Origin: Betaproteobacteria bacterium
Lineage (GTDB): Bacteria; Pseudomonadota; Gammaproteobacteria; Burkholderiales; SG8-41
Direction: 5' to 3'
Assembly: GCA_016177355.1 (NCBI GenBank)
Contig: JACOVL010000087.1
Span: 1-9,238, forward strand
Length of the DNA stretch: 9,238 nucleotides
The stretch's first letter is position 1. The number at the start of each line of letters is the position of its first letter. The notes under the pieces were generated by a model, which did no database searches, was not told the DNA's origin, and saw only the letters and a list, made by a program, of their open reading frames with translations. Shown here piece by piece: positions 6,498-9,238 of the stretch. A program made the translations under genes and the position numbers.

Positions 6498-6535
6498 GAG
6501 CGGCAGGCTGACCGGCCGGCGGACCACCTCACGGC

Positions 6536-7534
6536 TCACTCGGATTTGATTCCCGCTTCGCGAATCACCTTGCTCCAGCGCGCGTATTCGGCACGGATGA
6601 ATTCCGCGGTCTGCTCGGGTGTCCCCGACTCCGGTTCCCCGCCCGTCGCCCGCAAGCGGGACTGGATCTCCGCCGCTGACATGACTTTCACCGTCGCGGC
6701 GTACAGCTGGTCGACGATGGCGCGCGGCGTGCCGGCGGGCGCGAGCAGCGCGTACCAGTTCACGGCCACGAGTCCCGGGACGCCGGCCCCGGCCGCGGTC
6801 GGGACCTCCGGCATCGTGGCCGAGCGTTTCTTGTCCAGCACCGCCAGCCCGCGCATTCTTCCATCCTTCACGTACGGCGCGCCGCTCGAAACGACGGTGA
6901 TGACCATGTCCACGTCGCCGCTCATGGCCCCGACCAGTCCCAGCGTCGCGCTTTTGTACGGGACATGCGTGAACCTGATGCCGGCGAGCGACTGCAGGGA
7001 CTCGGCGGCGAGATGGTTCGCGGAGCCGGCGCCGCCGGAGCCGTAGGCGATCTTGCCGGGGGACTTGCGCGCCAGTTGCACCAGCTCGCGCAGGCTTCGC
7101 GCCGGCACCGAGGGATGGACGAACAACCCGTTGGGGATGGTGGAGAGCAGCATGATGGGCGCGAAGTCCTTTATCGGGTCGTAGCCGATCCGGCGATGGA
7201 TGAACGGGTTCGTCACCAGCGTTATCGCGCCCAGGAGCAGCGTGTAGCCGTCCGGCGGTGACTTCGCCGCCGCCTCGAAACCGATGCTGCCGGCGGCGCC
7301 CAGGCGCTGTTCGACGAACACCTGCTGGCCCAGCGCGGGCGACAGTTGCTGGGCGACCAGGCGCGCCATCAGGTCCGATCCGCCCGCGAAGCCCGTGATG
7401 ATGCGCACCGGCTTCACCGGATACGCCTGTGCCTGGGCGTGCTGCGCGCCCGACAGCGCGCAAATCAGCGCGCACAGGCCGGTGACCAGCGACCGGCGAC
7501 CGGTGGCCGGTGGGCGGCTTGTTCGATTGGTCAT
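6536..7534 (-). CDS. Bug-type tripartite tricarboxylate transporter solute-binding protein (TctC family)
   Basis: Third periplasmic Bug protein, 332 residues. The signal peptide (1-36) carries TGRRSLVTGLCALICALSG, with paired arginines before the hydrophobic core that faintly resemble a Tat signal, and ends in AQAQA. The mature part opens AYPVKPVRIITGFAGGSDLM (37-56), a shortened ligand loop, GFAGGSD, that lacks the Pro and one Gly of PGGGTD. Other family marks are EQRLGAAGSIGFEAAAKSPP (75-94), YGSGGAGSANHLAAESL (164-180), THVPYKSATL (189-198), NWYALLAPAGTP (259-270) and the tail EFIRAEYARWSKVIREAGI (311-329). GGGA lies a few bases before the ATG. It is divergent from the cyclodeaminase-like gene across 130 nt, so the two may share control, possibly with the binding protein supplying that pathway's substrate. 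No transporter membrane subunits are present. Confidence 0.92.
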   Translation of the reverse strand: MTNRTSRPPATGRRSLVTGLCALICALSGAQHAQAQAYPVKPVRIITGFAGGSDLMARLVAQQLSPALGQQVFVEQRLGAAGSIGFEAAAKSPPDGYTLLLGAITLVTNPFIHRRIGYDPIKDFAPIMLLSTIPNGLFVHPSVPARSLRELVQLARKSPGKIAYGSGGAGSANHLAAESLQSLAGIRFTHVPYKSATLGLVGAMSGDVDMVITVVSSGAPYVKDGRMRGLAVLDKKRSATMPEVPTAAGAGVPGLVAVNWYALLAPAGTPRAIVDQLYAATVKVMSAAEIQSRLRATGGEPESGTPEQTAEFIRAEYARWSKVIREAGIKSE

Positions 7535-7608
7535 CGTGATTCCCGCTCGTATCTTGCGGATTTGCAGAGATTCGTGGTGAGGGGACAGGCTCGCCCAGTT
7601 TAGCGCAT

Positions 7609-7637
7609 TTGCCCGGGGCGACTCCAGACACTATAGA
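7609..7637 (+). promoter_or_regulatory. Probable sigma-70 promoter of the cyclodeaminase-like gene
   Basis: TTGCCC (7609-7614) and TATAGA (7632-7637) are spaced by exactly 17 nt, each matching four of six consensus bases. Transcription would begin near 7644, giving a leader of about 20 nt. The element lies in the 130-nt divergent region (7535-7664) shared with the minus-strand Bug gene, for which I found no equally good promoter. Confidence 0.45.
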
Positions 7638-7664
7638 ATTTGGAGAAGGACGGGCTATCCGGCG

Positions 7665-8633
7665 ATGGCTGTTTTTCTCGACGAGCGCTGCGTCGCGGGC
7701 CTCCTCACCATGGAGGACGCGCTCGCGGCGGTGGAGGAAGTCTTCCGCGAGCAGGGCCGCGGCGGCGCCGTCAACGTGCCGCGGGTGCGGGCGCCGCTGA
7801 AGGGCGGCGTGCTGCGCATCACCGCCGGCGTGCTCTTGTACCGCGGCCTCTACGGCGTCAAGGTCTCGAGCACGGCGGTGTTCGGCCGCGGCGCCGGGCG
7901 CATGTTTTCGCTCTACCGCGAGGAGAGCGGCGAGTTGTGCGCGATCGTGCAGGTGTTCGGGCTGGGCGCGCTGCGCACCGGCGCCGCGAGCGGCGTTGCC
8001 ACGAAATTCCTCGCGAATGCGGATGCGAGGGTGCTCGGCGTCCTGGGCTCCGGCCGCCAGGCGAAGACCCAGGTGGAGGCGGTCTGCCGCGTGCGGCGCA
8101 TCGCGGAGGTGAAGGTATTCAGCCCGACGCCCGCGCACCGGGACGGGTTCTGCCGCGAGATCGGGCGCGCGCATGGCGTGAAGGCGGTGCCCGTGGAGTC
8201 GCCCGAAGCGGCGGTGCGGGAAAGCGACGTCGTCGTGTCCGCGACGACCTCGAGCGAGCCGGTCGTGCGGGGCGCATGGCTCGCCGCGGGCGCGCACGTG
8301 AACGCCGTCGGCGCCAATTACGAGCACCGCCGGGAGCTCGATACGGCGGCGGTGGCGGCGGCGAGCTTCATCGCCGCCGACGATCCCGAGCAGGCCCGCT
8401 ACGAGGCGACGGACCTCGTCGAGCCGGTGAGGGAGGGCGCGCTCGCGTGGGAGCGCGTGCACCGCCTCGCCGACGTCGTGGCGGGAAACCTGACGGGACG
8501 CGCTTCCGCGACGGACATCACGCTCTACAAGTCGCTCGGCGTCGCGATCGAGGACGTGGCGCTGGCCGCGCGCGCCTGCGAGAAGGCGTTGGCGCAAAAG
8601 GCGGGCGTCGAACTGCCAGACCTCGCCGGATGA
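7665..8633 (+). CDS. Ornithine cyclodeaminase/mu-crystallin family protein
   Basis: NAD(P)-dependent enzyme of the family that includes ornithine cyclodeaminase, alanine dehydrogenase of archaeal type and ketimine reductase (mu-crystallin). It has 322 residues, the usual length. Visible marks are GVKVS (64-68, substrate Lys66), LRTGAASGVATKFLA (103-117, substrate Arg104), the Rossmann loop VLGSGRQAKTQ (126-136), the second-half HVNAVGANYEHRRELD (211-226) and the C-terminal ITLYKSLGVAIEDVALA (285-301). Asn218 stands where ornithine cyclodeaminase has its catalytic Asp (usual VGGD or IGAD). This makes ornithine deamination unlikely and an imine reductase or amino-acid dehydrogenase role more plausible, though this is inference. 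ATG 7665 is the only in-frame start; an AAGGA at 7646-7650 is 14 nt away, which is long. A CMD-family gene follows after 14 nt, so the two probably form an operon. Confidence 0.9.
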   Translation: MAVFLDERCVAGLLTMEDALAAVEEVFREQGRGGAVNVPRVRAPLKGGVLRITAGVLLYRGLYGVKVSSTAVFGRGAGRMFSLYREESGELCAIVQVFGLGALRTGAASGVATKFLANADARVLGVLGSGRQAKTQVEAVCRVRRIAEVKVFSPTPAHRDGFCREIGRAHGVKAVPVESPEAAVRESDVVVSATTSSEPVVRGAWLAAGAHVNAVGANYEHRRELDTAAVAAASFIAADDPEQARYEATDLVEPVREGALAWERVHRLADVVAGNLTGRASATDITLYKSLGVAIEDVALAARACEKALAQKAGVELPDLAG

Positions 8634-8635
8634 GT

Positions 8636-8642
8636 GGAGGAG
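8636..8642 (+). promoter_or_regulatory. Strong ribosome binding site of the CMD-family gene
   Basis: GGAGGAG lies five bases before the ATG at 8648, immediately after the stop of the cyclodeaminase-like gene. It is the strongest such site in the window and fixes the start of the next gene against longer in-frame openings. Confidence 0.8.
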
Positions 8643-8647
8643 CCAGC

Positions 8648-9169
8648 ATGGCCAGAATACCGATGGTGGAGCCGGCCGGCGAGCCCGCGGAGCTGAGGGA
8701 GGTGTTCGAGCAGCTGCGCCGCACGCGCGGGCGCGTGCCCGGCATGTACCGCACGCTCGCGCAGCAGCCGGCGGTGCTCGCGGCGCACCGCGCCTATTTC
8801 CACGCCGCGCTCGACACCGGCGCGCTGCCGCGGCCCTTCAAGGAGAAAATCGCGTTCAAGGTCGCGCGCCTGCGCGCAAGCGCCTACAGCACGGGATCGC
8901 ACCGGAGCTACGCGCTCGAGCACGGCGCGAGCCCCGGGGAGCTGGCGGCGATCGACCGGTCCGACTACCGCGGGCTCGAGGCGAAAGAGGCCGCCGCGCT
9001 GGAGTTCGCCGAGGCGATGGTGCGCGCGAGGGGCGCGGTCGAAGATCGCCTCGTTGACAGGCTCAAGGCGCACTATTCGGCGCGGGAGATCGTGGAGATC
9101 GCGGCGCTCGTCGGCATCATGGAGCTCGCCTGCACGCTCGCCGCGGCGTTCGGGCTGGAGCCGGACTGA
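8648..9169 (+). CDS. Carboxymuconolactone decarboxylase/AhpD-like family protein lacking the redox cysteines
   Basis: All-alpha protein of the AhpD/CMD superfamily, 173 residues, close to the peroxidase-related subgroup. The opening PMVEPAGEPAELREVFEQLR (5-24), RVPGMYRTLAQQPAVLAAHR (29-48) and PRPFKEKIAF (61-70, Glu66 at the place of the AhpD proton-relay Glu) are typical. The active-site helix reads RASAYSTGSHRSYALEHGAS (76-95): the pattern Cys-x-x-Cys-x-x-x-His appears as Ser78-x-x-Ser81-x-x-x-His85. The only cysteine is Cys162 near the C-terminus. Both Ser codons are AGC, one base from Cys TGC. Thiol peroxidase chemistry is therefore not expected; a lyase, hydrolase-like or binding role in the pathway of the preceding cyclodeaminase-like enzyme is a guess. 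It follows that gene by 14 nt. Confidence 0.85.
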   Translation: MARIPMVEPAGEPAELREVFEQLRRTRGRVPGMYRTLAQQPAVLAAHRAYFHAALDTGALPRPFKEKIAFKVARLRASAYSTGSHRSYALEHGASPGELAAIDRSDYRGLEAKEAAALEFAEAMVRARGAVEDRLVDRLKAHYSAREIVEIAALVGIMELACTLAAAFGLEPD

Positions 9170-9238
9170 ACGATCGCGAACGCCGGCCGTCACGCCTCAT
9201 CGAGCTTCACTGTCTTCCGCCTCGACCAGCGCCCACAC
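9170..9238. other. Window edge; possible C-terminus of a minus-strand gene
   Basis: Two minus-strand frames are open from the right edge: one ends in a TGA at 9190-9192 with last residues RRKTVKLDEA, the other in a TGA at 9197-9199 with last residues VEAEDSEAR. The former has higher third-position GC and is slightly favoured. With only 13-15 codons I cannot tell whether a real gene ends here or identify it. Confidence 0.2.

Larger units (their letters stand above)
6283..6535. other. Non-coding gap between the small membrane protein and the third Bug gene
   Basis: This 253-nt stretch lies between two minus-strand genes. It should contain the promoter of the small membrane protein and any terminator of the Bug gene, but I see neither with confidence: no hairpin is followed by a T-run on the minus strand. 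It holds a direct repeat at 6406-6424 and overlapping inverted repeats at 6478-6497. An 88-codon + strand opening at 6283-6549 runs through it but has no ribosome site or recognisable protein character. Confidence 0.5.

Noticed and set aside
6283..6549. 88-codon + strand open frame in the gap before the third Bug gene
   Set aside because: No ribosome site, low-complexity Pro/Gly/Arg composition, overlap with the convergent Bug gene end, and AT/GC pattern not typical of coding DNA.
6408..8597. Minus-strand open frame of 729 codons
   Set aside because: It runs antisense to the OCD-like gene and out of frame over the third Bug gene, is very rich in Arg, Ala, Gly and His, and lacks domain marks. 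Long shadow frames are expected in DNA this GC-rich.

Overview
The window is high-GC, densely coded DNA that looks like a chromosomal segment of a betaproteobacterium, most likely Burkholderiales or a relative. The reasons are the strong G/C bias at third codon positions, three separate Bug-type (tripartite tricarboxylate transporter, TctC-like) solute-binding proteins with no transporter membrane subunits beside them, and the general mix of small-molecule catabolic genes. The taxon is inferred from gene content only. I see no rRNA, tRNA, CRISPR array, insertion sequence or phage gene.

Left part (16-4742, all + strand). Five closely spaced genes: a class II glycerate 2-kinase (MOFRL family), a Bug solute-binding protein, an NmrA/HSCARG-type NAD(P)-binding protein, an exported bifunctional-nuclease-family (DUF151) protein, and an aldo/keto reductase. 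Gaps are 61, 21 and 50 nt, and the last two genes overlap by one base (TGATG), so the last four at least are probably co-transcribed. The combination suggests uptake and reduction or phosphorylation of small organic acids or carbonyl compounds. The substrate cannot be read from the sequence.

Middle part (4743-6282). A 161-nt leader with AT-rich inverted repeats precedes a second Bug gene. Directly after its stop codon lies a 53-codon remnant of a TauD/TfdA-type 2-oxoglutarate dioxygenase that keeps only the C-terminal His/Arg segment. Convergent to it, on the minus strand, is a 68-residue membrane protein with a signal-peptide-like start and one strong transmembrane segment. I cannot assign it to a family.

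Right part (6283-9238). A 253-nt non-coding stretch with small repeats is followed by a third Bug gene on the minus strand. Across a 130-nt intergenic region it is divergent from a + strand pair: an ornithine cyclodeaminase/mu-crystallin-family protein, preceded by a plausible sigma-70 promoter, and a carboxymuconolactone decarboxylase/AhpD-like protein. Both enzymes depart from the textbook active site: Asn where ornithine cyclodeaminase has its catalytic Asp, and Ser-x-x-Ser where AhpD has its redox Cys-x-x-Cys.

Nothing here amounts to a clearly new multi-gene system. The items most worth a second look are the cysteine-less AhpD-like protein paired with the atypical cyclodeaminase homologue, the dioxygenase remnant, the orphan small membrane protein, and the exported bifunctional nuclease coupled to an aldo/keto reductase.
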